Shown here in pieces: positions 1 to 10,079 of a DNA stretch of 64,000 nucleotides. The stretch's first letter is position 1. The number at the start of each line of letters is the position of its first letter. The DNA comes from Copromyces sp. CBS 386.78 (taxonomy: Eukaryota; Ascomycota; Sordariomycetes; Sordariales; Sordariaceae), in assembly GCA_030685235.1 (NCBI GenBank), contig MU839080.1:558001-622000 (forward strand). Reading direction: 5' to 3'. The position numbers were made by a program, and so were the translations under genes. The notes under the pieces are model-generated. The model was given only the letters and a program-made list of their open reading frames with translations. It had not been told where the DNA came from and ran no database searches.

Positions 1-882
1 ATGCCCCTTGTACTTCGCGAGCTTAGAATGGGTAAATAATCAAAGATTAGTCACTTCTGACTGTGCACTCGGGCATTGTTTAATTGCATCTCCGCACATT
101 GCAAATAAACTGAAATACCTGACCTCGCGATTGTCCAGGCGTCAGTCAGGATCGACAGCGACTGGATCGTACTGTACTGTCTTTGGCATTCGGAGCACCC
201 AACATCCGACAACGGCACGGTCGGCCCATTCTTGAGTCATCGTCATACGGATTACCACGAATTTTTTTTATCTCCGCTTGTCTCTCGGTAACCGGGCTCA
301 TCCGGTCGCTTAAATTTGGTGATCATTTCATTTCTGCTGTCGAGGAGGCGTAGAAGTACGCGAGAAGCGAGATGGAAGAGCGAGCAGCGAGTGGGAGATG
401 GAACGAGATTGTTTACTTTATGGTCATGCAGAGGAAGAATGGTGGTCTAATGTAGTGCGGTAATATCGATGTTTGTTATTTCTACTGAATAAAATGCTTC
501 AATGCTAACGGGTTCTCGCGGCGTCATACAGGTTCGTGTTGTATGTATGTGCGTAGATACCATTGACTATAGTCTTCCCATCCCTTCAGTCAGTCTATCT
601 TGTAGCTGTATGTCATGTCGCCTCTTCGTTTGAAGGGCAAGTTTAGAAACGAATATCCAGAAAACTCCTGATGCATGCAAATGCCGTCATGGCTGTCAGT
701 CAGAGAAACTTGACTCGGCCTGTTTGTGTATCCCAACCGAAAATCGGTGTTAAGAAACGACGCCCCGTAAAAAGCAAACCTCCCTCCAGCGCCATGCAAA
801 TAGTAAGTCAAAATCAAAAACTCAACCCATCCATTCCCTTCCCCTTCTTAATCGACCCTGCGGGCGTACTCCACTCCGAGCT
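1..882. other. Intergenic, left edge of window
   Basis: No gene can be supported here. The open frames are short and lack ATG starts or family-like composition. The right part should hold the 3' untranslated region of the SUR7-like gene on the minus strand, whose stop codon is at 883. Base composition is ordinary for the host flanks, with no RIP-like AT enrichment. Confidence 0.5.
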
Positions 883-1947
883 CTAACCGGCGTGGATGAT
901 CCTCCCATCGGGCCTGATCAACCTCCTCCCGCTCTTCAGGTCCCGCTTACTCGCGCAGCAGCATCCCATGCCGCTGTGCACCGCGAAGCTCCAAATGGTG
1001 AAGCCCGTGGCGATCCACATGAAGACGAACATGGATAGGCCGACCTGGGCGTGGATGTTGAGGTCCGACTGCGCTTCGGCCGCGTACTTGAACGCGAAGC
1101 TGATGACAGTGCCGATGATCGAGGCGGCCAGAGTCAGGATCATGGAGGCGAACGAGAAGATGGAGAGCGGCAGGGACCACCATCGTGACTTGACTGGGAG
1201 GATGGGAGAGACGAAAATGAGAACAAAGTTGAGTACGCAGGCGGTCAGGAAGAAGCCGAACATAATCTGCGAGGTGATGCGCAGGACCGAGAGGATGGTG
1301 ATGATGGCGGCGGGGATGGCGATGGTGGCACCGGCGAGAAGCTCGTTCATAATGACTTCCACCGGGTTGAACCAGTAGAGTGTTTCGGGCTTGGAGCAGA
1401 AGGTTATTCCCCTGTGATGTGTTAGCATGAGAAGTCCGTGGAAAAGGAAGGGCAAAGGTTGACTAACTGGGATTGATATCCCTCGCAAAAGTTCCACAGA
1501 CCAACTTGGTAAAAGTCATGGAGTCCTATAGTTTGAGCGATACTGTTGATCAACTGCGCATTGGGGACCGATGCCGGGATGATGTCGGCCAGGTTGAGCT
1601 TGTAGAAGTAAGTATTTCGAAGCACGGGCTTGTCGGACGTGTTGCCAACGAGAATCTGTACTACTGGTCAGCTATATGGAACATGGATGGGCAGATATCT
1701 CTAGTCAACATACCAGTATCAGGAACACCCAAGACACCAGGTACCCAAAGGATGCGCTGTAGGCGAAGAATCGCCGTACCCTCGTTGCTCGCTTGATCTG
1801 CTCATCACTGGGAACCCCTTCCTCTCCGTGAAGTGTCTGTTCGGAGCTTGCTGGTCGCGTTGGTGATTGGGTTGTGTATCGTTCCTTGGTGGTGTCGTCG
1901 TCCGAGCTGTTCCTCTTTCGGAGGTTCAGTAGTGATTTTAGGGCCAT
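883..1947 (-). CDS. SUR7/PalI-family four-TM plasma membrane protein
   Basis: Three exons, complement(883-1411, 1468-1655, 1714-1947), give 316 residues. The introns have GTATGT and GTTAGT donors and CTGAC and CTAAC branch points. I begin at the ATG at 1947; the frame is open further upstream but only with a TTG. The protein has a charged N-terminal tail, a first membrane segment near residues 60-80, an extracellular loop with the family-typical GLWNFC and a later FCSKP cysteine pair, then three more hydrophobic segments and a basic cytosolic tail. This layout matches the SUR7/PalI family (actin-cortical-patch and eisosome proteins that organise the plasma membrane and respond to wall or pH stress). 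The exact paralogue is not determined. Function is inferred from family; the topology is visible. Confidence 0.8.
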
Positions 1948-4018
1948 ATCCTGTGCGCGCGCTGTTTCGGATCTCAAGGATTTGGAGGGTAGTGGTGGCC
2001 TTGGGTGCCCAGTTGCACCTTCTTTCTCGTCAAACTTCGGTTAAGGAGAAGAGGCCGGCGCTTTCAGAGAGTGTTTGTCCCAAGTTTATCTGAAGTGGTG
2101 ATGCTGGTGGTGGAGGTTGTGGTTTAGGGGACTTTGAGGTCTAGGGGTCCCGGAGTTGGCGAGAGTGATGACGGCGGGGCTTTGTTCCGGTCAACGGAGG
2201 GAATTGCAACACCGAGTCGAGAGCCTGCAGGTCGGTCTTCGCAGGAAAAGAACGATAGTAGCGGCAGATGACGGGTCACGGCAAGAGAAAGAGCAGAATT
2301 TGATAATAACAGGCTGGGGATCGACCGGTTGTAGATTGATGAGGTGATGTCGTATCAAAAAAGCAGGCTTGTTCAGGTTGCGATCGCTACAGCCACGGAC
2401 TGCTTGGCAGATTGGTTTCTTTGGGACCTCGTCTGTAGATGATGGAGCAGCACAACCAACCAACCTCTGGCCAGGGAGCGGGCAGTGAATGGTTGGGTGG
2501 TTGGGGGTCTGTGCTGTTGATCAATCGACAAACGTGGACGACAATCAGGATGCGGTTGTGTTGCGATTCTGGGCAATCGTCAAGGAAGAAGCAGCGAGAG
2601 ACAGAAGATCTATCATCAGTCAGCATCCAGAAAGGGGAGTGTGTTTGGGATTCCAGCCAGTTTCTGTGCACCCGGCTCTGCAACTGGCTCGCGAGCCTTT
2701 TTTCGCCGTCAGCGGTCAGGAAGGAGTGGAAGGGCTCAGCGGGAGTCATTCAGCGGCAATCCACAGCCCATTGCCCAAAAGTGGACAGAGAATCCACAAA
2801 GCACTCCTGACCGTCTTGAAACCCCGGCGTCCGGGTGAAGAGTTTCATTCGGTTGTGCGTTTGGACTTGCCAATTTTATTCGAGTTCTCCATTTGCAGTG
2901 CCTGTATCCTATTCGCGGCTAATAGGCGCTTTCATCCTAACTTAACCCTAGAGTCTCTTGGACGCCAACAACTGCCTTGCAAGGCCTGCACAATAGGAAC
3001 TCTTCCATTCAACCCAGTCAACAATTGCAGGCTTCCAGCAGAGCCTCTACGGTATCCATCGTATTGTCAAAAGCCCACCTCTGTTGATGCCTTGAACAGG
3101 TCGGTTCTAGAGCATTGCCCATGTGGAGATGATACCCTTCATTCCGCAGGCGGAGGGGCCCCCCTGAGGGGTTGAGAGGGGCTCTTAGTTGGTGCTCAAG
3201 ATGGGAAAGCGGCGATCGTATTCTATCTTGGCAGCGATGTCGTCGTCACCCAGAATGCAAGCCCTCGGTGCATTGAAGGAGGCTTGTGCAAGTGCGACGT
3301 CATACCAGAAAAAGAAGAAAATGCAAGCTGCACCACCAAGGCATCTGGTGCTGTCTAGACTGCATTGGGTTCAAGTTCAGATGACATCTTCCAAAACACC
3401 ATTATCAACATCGTGAGTTTCCAATTGGCGATTTCCTCAACCCAAGGCCCGATCCAAGCTCGAGCAAAGTCTTGATTTCGAGTCTGGAGAGAGAACCCTG
3501 ACGATGACCAGGCAGGCACTTCTGATGCTAGGGTCGTAGCTGCTGAAAACAATCCCCGCCAGTCGGTTCCAGGGCGCTGTGATGCGGCAGTGCTCCTTTG
3601 CACAGTCGGCTCCGGCTTCAGAGGCCCCACGTGTGGTGGACCGTGCCAAGTTTGTTTTTTGCTTTTGCTTCCAGACGGGGGTGGTAGGGGGTCGGAACTT
3701 GAAGCGCCCTTCGCTGCGGAAAGCATCCAGACCGTCCGTCACTTTCACTTGGCTCCCAGTTAATTCAGTTGGCAGAAGTCTCTGGCCAATGATCAATCCA
3801 AGCATCAAGGTTGGAGGTGATGAACCTGTTGTTTTGGTCATCTGTTTTTATCCTCTCGGTTAACCCATCCCTCGGTCTCCCTGTCCGGCATTTGATATTC
3901 TCATAGGACGGGATTCCTGGCTCCCTTTTCCACCTCCCCTCCTACAACCTGTGCTAGTATTTGGATATCACCCTAGATCACTTCAGGCCAGCTTGCTTGA
4001 GTGGACACACAATTCGCC
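1948..4018. other. Intergenic between SUR7-like and PLC-X-like genes
   Basis: About 2 kb between two divergent genes, so it should hold both promoters. The longest ATG-initiated frame (2489-3175, plus, 228 codons) has no recognisable domain, biased composition and overlapping frames on both strands. I do not call it a gene. No repeats or RNA genes were seen. Confidence 0.45.
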
Positions 4019-5389
4019 ATGACTTCCATTACAAGGCGTCTGGGCTGCCTGCTCGGAGTGCTTTCCTTGGGCACTAGTCTAGCCCATGGCGAGGCCATAT
4101 CAACCATCAACGGCGAAGAGGTGACCATTTTGACGGGCACAAAGACAGAGCACTCGACCACATCGATACCAACAAACCTATATCAAACATACACCACGCG
4201 TATCACGCTTGGAACGACTACAGGCACAGAATCGTCCATCATCGCTTCGGTTTCAGGAAACGGCACCGATGTCGCTCTCACTTCAGCATCAGCTTCCGAG
4301 ACTTCCAGCGCAACGCTGAGCTACCTGACGGGTACCAACTCGCACTCGACATCGACCTCCAACGCGACTGCGTCGAGCACAGAATCTCCGAAGCCCGTAC
4401 CGACGAACACGCGGCCGTGCAATAACTATCCCGAATTTTGCGACCGCAAGTACAGCAACATTACCGAGGTCGGTTGCCACAACAGCCCCTTCGTCAGGGC
4501 GAATTCCGTTGCTGCCAACCAACAGCTCGCCGTCATCGATCAGCTCAACGATGGCGTCCGTTTCCTCCAAGCCCAGATTCAGTTCACTGCCAACGATTCG
4601 GTGCCGCACTTCTGCCACACCACCTGCGATCTCCTCGATGCCGGTCCCATCACCGAATGGCTCACTACCGTCAAGGACTGGGTTGTGGCCCACCCTTATG
4701 ACGTCGTGACCATTTTGCTTGGCAACGGCAACTACTCGACACCCGATTTCTACGTCCCCCATATCGAGAAGACGGGCATCCTCCGCTATGTCTTCACCCC
4801 GCCTGTTATTCCCATGGCACTCGACGACTGGCCGACACTCTCGCACATGATCCTGACTGGTCAGCGCGTCGTCATGTTCATGGACTACATGGCCAACCAA
4901 ACAGCCTATCCGTGGCTTCTGGACCAGTTCAGCCAGATGTGGGAGACCCCGTTCGATCCGGTGGACCAAAACTTCCCGTGTGTCGTCCAGCGACCGCCCG
5001 ACCTGCCGGCCGACCAGGCCAAGAATAGGCTGTATCTGATGAACCACAACCTGAACGGGGAGGCCAACTTGCTCGGAAACGCCCTTAGCGTGCCAGACCT
5101 GAGTCGGATCAACGTGACGAACGCCGCGGAGGGCTTTGGAAGTCTGGGGTTGGCGGCAAATAACTGTCGATCGGATTGGGGCCGGGCACCCAACGTGCTC
5201 AACGTGGATTACTACAATATGGGAGAGTATCCCGGTAGTGTGTTCGAGGCGGCGGCGAAAGTCAACAATGTGACGTACAACAGGAAGTGTTGTGGCGAGG
5301 AGGCCAGCTCGGCTGACAGGATCGAGGCCATGTTGAAGGTGCCTTTGACCCTGGGGTTGATGTGGGCTGCTTTCTGGACACTGGTTTAA
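4019..5389 (+). CDS. Secreted, probably GPI-anchored PLC-X-domain-like phosphodiesterase
   Basis: A single-exon gene of 456 residues. The ATG at 4019 starts a clear signal peptide (basic RR, hydrophobic core, AHG cleavage region near residue 23). Residues about 65-130 form a Ser/Thr-rich, probably O-glycosylated stalk. The catalytic-type domain follows from about residue 133. It keeps two histidine motifs of the PI-PLC X fold: GCHNSPF (His154) and HFCHTTC (His197/His200). A hydrophobic C-terminal tail after a small-residue site suggests a GPI anchor. These fungal proteins belong to the PLC-like phosphodiesterase superfamily; their substrate is generally unproven, so phosphoinositide cleavage should not be assumed. 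No C2 or Y domain is present. Confidence 0.85.
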   Translation: MTSITRRLGCLLGVLSLGTSLAHGEAISTINGEEVTILTGTKTEHSTTSIPTNLYQTYTTRITLGTTTGTESSIIASVSGNGTDVALTSASASETSSATLSYLTGTNSHSTSTSNATASSTESPKPVPTNTRPCNNYPEFCDRKYSNITEVGCHNSPFVRANSVAANQQLAVIDQLNDGVRFLQAQIQFTANDSVPHFCHTTCDLLDAGPITEWLTTVKDWVVAHPYDVVTILLGNGNYSTPDFYVPHIEKTGILRYVFTPPVIPMALDDWPTLSHMILTGQRVVMFMDYMANQTAYPWLLDQFSQMWETPFDPVDQNFPCVVQRPPDLPADQAKNRLYLMNHNLNGEANLLGNALSVPDLSRINVTNAAEGFGSLGLAANNCRSDWGRAPNVLNVDYYNMGEYPGSVFEAAAKVNNVTYNRKCCGEEASSADRIEAMLKVPLTLGLMWAAFWTLV

Positions 5390-6074
5390 GCATCACGTTC
5401 TGATCGTATACATCGGTGGCTGGTTGTCTTCTGTTTTCGTGTTCACATCTGGCTTGTACCGTATGGGTATAGCATTTGCATGGCGTTTCGGTTCTGGTCA
5501 GGGGAAGACGGACAGAAGTCGGGAAATAGAGAATTAGTTCTTATGAAGATATTGTTAATCAAACACATCCCCCAAAACATCTCTTTCGATAATATCTTGG
5601 TTCCTTCTCTGCCGATCGGTCAACGGTCGACGATTCTAGACCTTCAACTTCAACTTGATCGCGGAGTCGGAATGACGTCTGCGGGGAAACCATCACACAA
5701 AACCTCAAACCACGACCGCAAGAAGTGCCAGCCGAACCCCTGCCGCGTGCATCCCGTTTCAGTTTAGCGGCGGCATCGGGCAACATGAGCCGAACCGAGG
5801 CACAATCGGCTTCCCCACGTCCAGGTCCACGCGACAACTTGCGACGACTCGACACCACTCGGCGTTTGTCCATTAACAATCATCAACTTTCCCCCGCAAC
5901 TTTGTTGTCTTTCTCTACACATCCTCTTTGACACTCACTTCTTTCTACCTGTCGTCTACCGCGCTTACATATACGCGACTTCTCCTCATCCCATCTTTCT
6001 GTTGTTAACAGTCGCATATTCTCACTCAACAATTAAGGATCTACCCTTACACAAACCCAATCCTTCAATCAAAG
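5390..6074. other. Intergenic and cytochrome b5 gene leader
   Basis: Holds the 3' region of the PLC-X-like gene and, in its right half (about 5870-6074), a CT-rich, C/A-rich stretch typical of ascomycete promoters and 5' untranslated leaders, ending in a good start context (CAAAGATGTC). No other gene was seen. Confidence 0.5.
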
Positions 6075-6530
6075 ATGTCTCAGACCTTCACCAAGAGCCA
6101 GGTGGCCGAGCACAAGGACGATAAGTCCATGTACATCATCATTGATGATGGTGTTTACGATATCACTAGTATGTTGTCGCCCTCCTTTAGCACCTCGTTC
6201 ACGTCTACCATTCCCCCTTATCCATCCCTCGTCTCGTACCTTTGCCGTCTCTCCTTTGCCTTCACTTCCCTCCCTTCGGCGCAATCACCCACAGCAACTC
6301 AGCCGACACGTGAACCAACTACGAAAAAGGGTGTAGCAAAGAAACCTTTATTAACCAAAATTGAAAATATAGACTTCCTCGACGACCACCCCGGTGGCGC
6401 CAAGATCCTCAAGCGCATGGCCGGCAAGGACGCCACCAAGTCCTTCTGGAAGTACCACGGCAAGAACGTGCTGGAGAAGTACGGCACCAAGCTCAAGGTC
6501 GGCACCCTTGCTGAGGCTGCTAAGCTATAA
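6075..6530 (+). CDS. Small soluble cytochrome b5 heme-binding protein
   Basis: Two exons, 6075-6168 and 6373-6530, with one 204-nt intron (GTATGT donor), encode 83 residues. Reading through the intron gives a longer open frame, but splicing restores the family core DITNFLDDHPGG, in which the intron falls between Thr31 and Asn32. The heme ligands are His37 in HPGG and His60 in FWKYH, with family-like spacing. There is no hydrophobic C-terminal anchor or fused reductase or desaturase domain, so this is the short soluble type that would carry electrons to an unidentified acceptor. The intron is inferred from consensus and frame; the fold assignment is firm. Confidence 0.88.
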   Translation: MSQTFTKSQVAEHKDDKSMYIIIDDGVYDITSMLSPSFSTSFTSTIPPYPSLVSYLCRLSFAFTSLPSAQSPTATQPTREPTTKKGVAKKPLLTKIENIDFLDDHPGGAKILKRMAGKDATKSFWKYHGKNVLEKYGTKLKVGTLAEAAKL

Positions 6531-8770
6531 ACAAGCTATAAGCATGTCTTTTGAGCTACGGATGTGTTAAGTGATGGTGTGTTGAAAAGAGTCGGTGATG
6601 GTGGTGGTGGCGGGGATGACTGGAGTGCGAGGAGCACGGGTACCAAGGACTGGAAATCCGATGATGGCCTTCGGCAAGGACGCAATAACAGGAAGCAAAG
6701 CAGTGCGCAAGCTTCCTCTTTTTCCGATCGACGATGCTCACGATGCCCACCGCCACTCGCTCCATCATCTCATTCCCCCGTTCACCGCTACGAAGTCGGT
6801 CTGGTTCGGTCAAGTCCAGTTGTTAGCTTGGATAGGCTAGGGACATCTCGACAAGGGCGCAAGCCTGTCGATAGGCGGAGCCAACGAGAAGAAGGAAGGT
6901 CAGAATCGAGTCAGGATACAGGAAAACAGGCCTAGGGACGGGGAGGCCCGACAGCAGCGAGCAGCGGGCACTTATATACCCAGAATCTTGTATAGCGAAT
7001 GGAATTTGTTTTTTGGAACAAATCCACCTTAACATCACAAAGATCTTGTTGATGTCTGTATAAGGTTCGGTATCGGGCATGTCGCATGGGAACATGTTGA
7101 TAATCCTTCCCGAGATTTGGATACATGGAGCTGCCAGTGGCATTGCCGTTACTGTTGCGCATACTGCAAATGTTACGTCTGCACCCGTTACATATGTAAA
7201 CATCGACAGCTACATCTACATCTGTATCTCTATGTCTACATCACATTTGCATACCGTCCGTTTGTCTGTCGTGCGTACAGGCTGAAGAAATATTCGATCA
7301 CCTTCATCCACGGCTGGTTTTACAATCTTCACCCCATTTATTTGTGTTCTGGTGTTTTCAGTCTCGAGTGGTGGCTCCTTCCAGTTCTTTGAGGTGTCAT
7401 CAAGCGCCGGGGCAAGGGCGTTCTTCGACTGCCCAAACTCCAAAGTCGGGAAGGAACGACGCAGAAGAGTAGGAGTGTCTTGATGTGATTGCCTCGTTTG
7501 GGTACACAGACAGTACTTGACTGTGGGAATGAAAAAGAACAACCCCCGATGTTGGTATAATGTTCTTATCTTCAGTGACGCCGTTGTTCTTACGACTTTT
7601 TCCGTTCCTGCAACCAATGCGGATCTGTTTGGCACAGAGTGTAATACCACTTCTGAAGCGCAATATCATGGGAATGAGGAGATCGTGACTGTTTAGATGA
7701 GATTTCTTACGGCCGAGTCTTTTGGGAGGCCGTATATCTTTCCAGGCGCAGAAATTGCTCTTCCCACGTTTTCCACATTAGGAAGGTAAGTCAAGGTCCA
7801 CATAAGGTGAAGCTCGACCTCAAGCACAAGGTCAACTTCTAGGTCAAGGCCCCCCCTGTTACCTGTTAGGTTGACCATACTTGCGTGGCTGTTGTTTCTT
7901 GTCCTCCCCGACGTCTACGTTTATTTCAGAATCCGGCAAGGATCCAGGTGAGTGTCCCCCCGCTAAGTGTACCACGGTGAGCGAGTGTCCCCCGGTGTGT
8001 ATCCCCCGACGAGTGTCCCCGGTGCCAGTGAGTTTCACCATGTGAAGAACAAAAGGTGAAACAACCGCCAGTACAGCCAATTTTTTGTCTGAGCTTGCCT
8101 CCCTGCCAGGTTCGGCTGATTGTTAGAGCAGTGATGACCGAAGCAGAACAAACCGAACTGCAAATGTAATGGAATGCTGTTGACTAGAATCGTATATAGT
8201 GTTGTCCGATTGTTTGTTGGTTCGACCTGCGACTCTCTTCTCATCCCTCCTCCACGGGGAGCTGTTCCGGACATTCACACATTGATATTTTGGCGCGATG
8301 CGGTGCGGTACGGTGCGGCTGGTCGGCCGGAGCATAGTAACCAGCCGCACCAGCCGGCCAAAGCTCCAATGTGAATTCAAGGACACAAAGACACGGAAAT
8401 GAGAGGAACAGCGGTTACGCGCGTTTGGAAGATACTTGACTGTACTTGTAGAGATCGTTTCTCGTTGCTGGCCCGTTGGTTAGTAACCACCCGCCAGTGC
8501 GGTCGGATTGGCAATCATGGCCCATGGGGTTACGGGCTCGGCGTACGCGGGGAAGATTTGCGTGACGGTGATATACGAATGGAACGTGTGACAAGAAAGG
8601 GCGTATGAGTATATGTCGGTCGGTAAAGTGTGATGTATTGGCCGTTATTCGTTCTTGGGGGAGCTGTAGGTGAGTCATGATTGCTTGAGGTAGGTTGTCG
8701 AGTGTACCGAACTGGATAAGTTGTATGTTTGGTGTCCAAGAAAGATCCAATGAGCCAGTTTGGACAAAGG
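6531..8770. other. Intergenic left of the transposon block
   Basis: No gene is supported over about 2.2 kb. Visible items are a short GGTGGT-rich run near 6596-6615, a degenerate tandem repeat of a GAGTGTCCCC unit near 7948-8035, and a GCGGTGCGGTACGG run near 8298-8320. All open frames are short and without domain-like sequence. Composition is host-like right up to the 5-bp duplication GGTAT (8771-8775) that marks the edge of element C. Confidence 0.5.
7948..8035. repeat. Degenerate GTGTCCCC tandem repeat
   Basis: Roughly five imperfect copies of a 15-18 nt unit around GAGTGTCCCC(C)GGTG, separated by short variable steps. The copies differ by substitutions and small indels, so this is a decayed minisatellite rather than an array of known type. 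No function is apparent. Confidence 0.5.
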
Positions 8771-8775
8771 TATTG

Positions 8776-8927
8776 TGCGACGTGCAAGGCAACGAAGAAG
8801 CTGTGATGTATCTATTGAGTTGCTAAGTCTGGAAAGAATGTGCGGAAAGGTTTGGAGGGCTAAAAGAAGGGAGGCTGTACCCTGCCTAGTCTGTGCTATG
8901 GCCAGGTGTACGGGCCTCTCTAATACA
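8776..8927 (-). repeat. Element C 3' LTR
   Basis: 152 bp, matching 29637-29788 without indels. Differences seen are C/T or G/A only. The outer end (near 8776) keeps unmutated bases, while the inner end (near 8927) carries RIP-type changes; the terminal CA has become TA. Confidence 0.92.
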
Positions 8928-9046
8928 CCCCTATAGACCGAAAGACCCTAATGGCCGTAAAAGGGAAAAGTGAGGCTAAACTATACTACCTTATTTACTA
9001 TATGATATATGTAATGATGGTGTTTTTAAGCTTAGAGAACTTTCTA

Positions 9047-9387
9047 CTAATGTAAACCCATTAATTTTACGAATTTCGCGTATTTATTAGCCTTCAACGG
9101 TTTTGTTAATCCGTTAATAAGTATCTCTTCTCCGGAGATATAAATAATTGTAATAGCCTCCCATTCTACTTACTTAATTAACTACTTATACTTAATGTCA
9201 ATATAATAGTTACGAATTAGAATATTCTTATTTAAAGCCCTATCTCGTGTATTCGAGCTGTCGGTATATAGGATCTTCTTAATATCGTTATTACTATTAA
9301 TAATACCTAAATTATTTAATATATTGTTAATTTATTCGAGAGATTTAGTTATAGGTATAAAATTAACGAATTCCGCTTCTATAGTAT
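9047..9387 (-). pseudogene. Element C: C-terminal part of RNase H
   Basis: Minus-strand reading ends with the copia RNase H tail: a TDSSN-like active-site segment, a YIDIKY-like segment, and then GLTKPL followed by KFVKLMGLH before a stop at 9047. Several TAA/TAG codons replace expected Trp/Gln. The N-terminal part of the same domain lies 14.6 kb away at about 24010-24080, separated by element A, and the frame rejoins exactly when A and one copy of AGTAT are removed. Confidence 0.85.
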
Positions 9388-9696
9388 TATCACAGGGTTA
9401 GCCTTGTGATGGTTCAGAAGCATGCAGTTGGCAGCTATCGGAGCCAGGGATTAGGCCATAGCTCCGAGTATAGCATGAGGCCATTACGGCCTTTGTAGAA
9501 GGCTACGATGGCCTTATTATTACTATCGTTATACAAGTCGTGCCAGCTCTATAGTACTTATAAGATTGCTATAGAGCTAATCTCCTAAATTGGCTTTTAT
9601 AAAGACTAATTTGGGATTATACCCTTAAACCTTTCTTCTTACTCCTTCGTACAATTACGTATATTCTTATTTATTTTATACTTTTATACCGTAATA
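9388..9696 (+). repeat. Element A 5' LTR
   Basis: 309 bp, colinear with 23701-24009. Starts TATCACAGGG and ends CCGTAATA. Its first roughly 150 bp are nearly unmutated compared with the 3' copy, while its last third is strongly mutated. Confidence 0.92.
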
Positions 9697-10079
9697 GTTA
9701 ATTGTATTTTTAAATTATTGCGTTTATATATATATTTTTTTTCGACCCCTAGAGTCGCGCGGCGAAAAACTACGTAGTTTAGAATTATATTAGGATTGCT
9801 TCGTAGGAGTTGCGGACTCCGGTATATAGAATCGCTTCGTTAAGCCGTAGATTCGTTAAGATTAGACCTTAAAAGTAATAGTTTAATTATTACGATTGCG
9901 CCCTTATATTGTAGTAATCCCTTTTAATTGTGCTTTTATATTATAGTAATCCCCTTTATATTATAAATTAATTTTTTCGTAGAAGATAATAATAATTACG
10001 ATTATTATTCTAACGATAATAACGATAGTAATAATAATATTTTGCTACCGGATTACATTGCTCTAAACTTTTAAGAAAT

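Noticed and set aside
2489..3175. 228-codon plus-strand frame
   Set aside because: ATG-initiated but with no recognisable domain and overlapped by comparable frames on the other strand; composition looks non-coding.
4289..5047. 252-codon minus-strand frame inside the PLC-X-like gene
   Set aside because: Antisense shadow of a GC-rich coding region with no ATG or family match.
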